A program made the translations under genes and the position numbers. 5,826 bases of DNA from Bacteroidota bacterium (GTDB lineage: Bacteria; Bacteroidota; Bacteroidia; Bacteroidales; PXBB01), in NCBI GenBank assembly GCA_022708385.1, contig JAKIYU010000172.1, positions 1 through 5,826 of the forward strand. The letters are read 5' to 3'. Below the pieces are notes generated by a model. The model ran no database searches. It was not told where the DNA came from and worked only from the letters and a program-made list of their open reading frames with translations. Every line of letters begins with the position of its first letter. The stretch's first letter is position 1. Below are positions 5,664-5,826 of this stretch, in pieces.

Positions 5664-5734
5664 AATTAATGAGCGAGTATAATAAACCCTAATTATCCAT
5701 AAGGGATCAAGCGGAAAATCTGAGGGGGATATAA

Positions 5735-5750
5735 TAATTTTGTAAATTTG
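5735..5750 (+). promoter_or_regulatory. Two tandem -7 boxes ahead of the transposase-like gene
   Basis: TAATTTTG (5735-5742) is followed directly by TAAATTTG (5743-5750); both match TAnnTTTG. They lie 13-29 nt before the ATG at 5764, so either would give a short or nearly leaderless transcript. Confidence 0.45.
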
Positions 5751-5763
5751 CTTTAAAAAAGCA

Positions 5764-5826
5764 ATGCAGGATTATTCATTTATAGATCTTATACTACCAG
5801 AAGGTATTACTGAATATTTTGATGTT
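5764..5826 (+). CDS. Transposase N-terminal-region protein, ISAon1-like (3' truncated by window)
   Basis: Only 21 codons are visible, open to the window edge: MQDYSFIDLILPEGITEYFD followed by V. The LILPEG-I-x-x-YF-[DE] pattern resembles the start of the small N-region protein (about 120 aa) that accompanies ISAon1-type transposases in Bacteroidetes, which is followed by a separate catalytic ORF. This is a memory-based match over a short stretch, so the family is tentative. The ATG at 5764 follows two -7 boxes and an A-rich leader. The ABC ATPase gene ends 100 bp upstream and is intact. Confidence 0.5.
   Translation, partial: MQDYSFIDLILPEGITEYFDV

Larger units (their letters stand above)
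5703..5826 (+). mobile_element. Probable left end of an insertion sequence (runs off the window)
   Basis: The spacer after the ABC operon changes character near 5700 (GGGATCAAGCGGAAAATC, then a G run at 5724-5728) and leads within 60 bp into a short ORF resembling an IS transposase N-terminal protein. The exact element end, terminal inverted repeats and target duplication cannot be fixed without the right end, so the left boundary given is only an estimate. Confidence 0.35.

Noticed and set aside
5687..5705. CCCT/AGGG inverted pair after the ATPase stop as a terminator
   Set aside because: The stem is only 4 bp with a long loop and no T run follows; it is not distinguishable from chance.

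Overview
The window looks like a chromosomal segment of a Bacteroidetes bacterium, probably Bacteroidales-like. Three things support this. Several start codons are preceded by the Bacteroidetes -7 promoter box TAnnTTTG, with little sign of Shine-Dalgarno sequences. The glycyl-tRNA synthetase is the single-chain, eukaryote-like type used by this phylum. The intergenic DNA is AT-rich and carries heptamer tandem repeats and small GC-rich palindromes of a kind familiar from these genomes. The assignment rests on reading alone, without a database search.

Layout from left to right. (1) At 1-920, on the + strand, the 3' end of a Gfo/Idh/MocA-type sugar oxidoreductase overlaps a family 2 glycosyltransferase by 4 nt (ATGA). 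(2) At 942-2471, on the - strand, lies a full-length glycyl-tRNA synthetase reading frame (glyS), convergent with the glycosyltransferase and interrupted by one in-frame TAA at 1980-1982. (3) At 2472-2858 is a 387-bp intergenic region with the probable glyS promoter, a five-unit heptamer repeat, an AT-rich tract with two pairs of direct repeats, and two palindromic elements. (4) At 2859-3386, on the - strand, is a 175-aa uncharacterised protein with an SH3/Tudor-like N-terminus. (5) A compact divergent promoter region (3387-3454) leads into 3455-5663 on the + strand, which encodes an ABC-2 polysaccharide export permease and its ATPase with a C-terminal Wzt-like carbohydrate-binding domain. (6) At 5664-5826 is a short spacer with two tandem -7 boxes and the first 21 codons of what looks like an IS transposase N-terminal protein, cut by the window edge.

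How the genes fit together: the oxidoreductase, glycosyltransferase and ABC exporter form a surface-polysaccharide (O-antigen or similar) module that makes a sugar precursor, transfers the sugar and exports the lipid-linked glycan. The glyS and SH3-like genes sit inside it on the opposite strand as apparently unrelated housekeeping genes. The most notable anomaly is the nonsense codon inside glyS, an essential gene: coding similarity continues in the same frame on both sides of it. I found no convincing new multi-gene system here.
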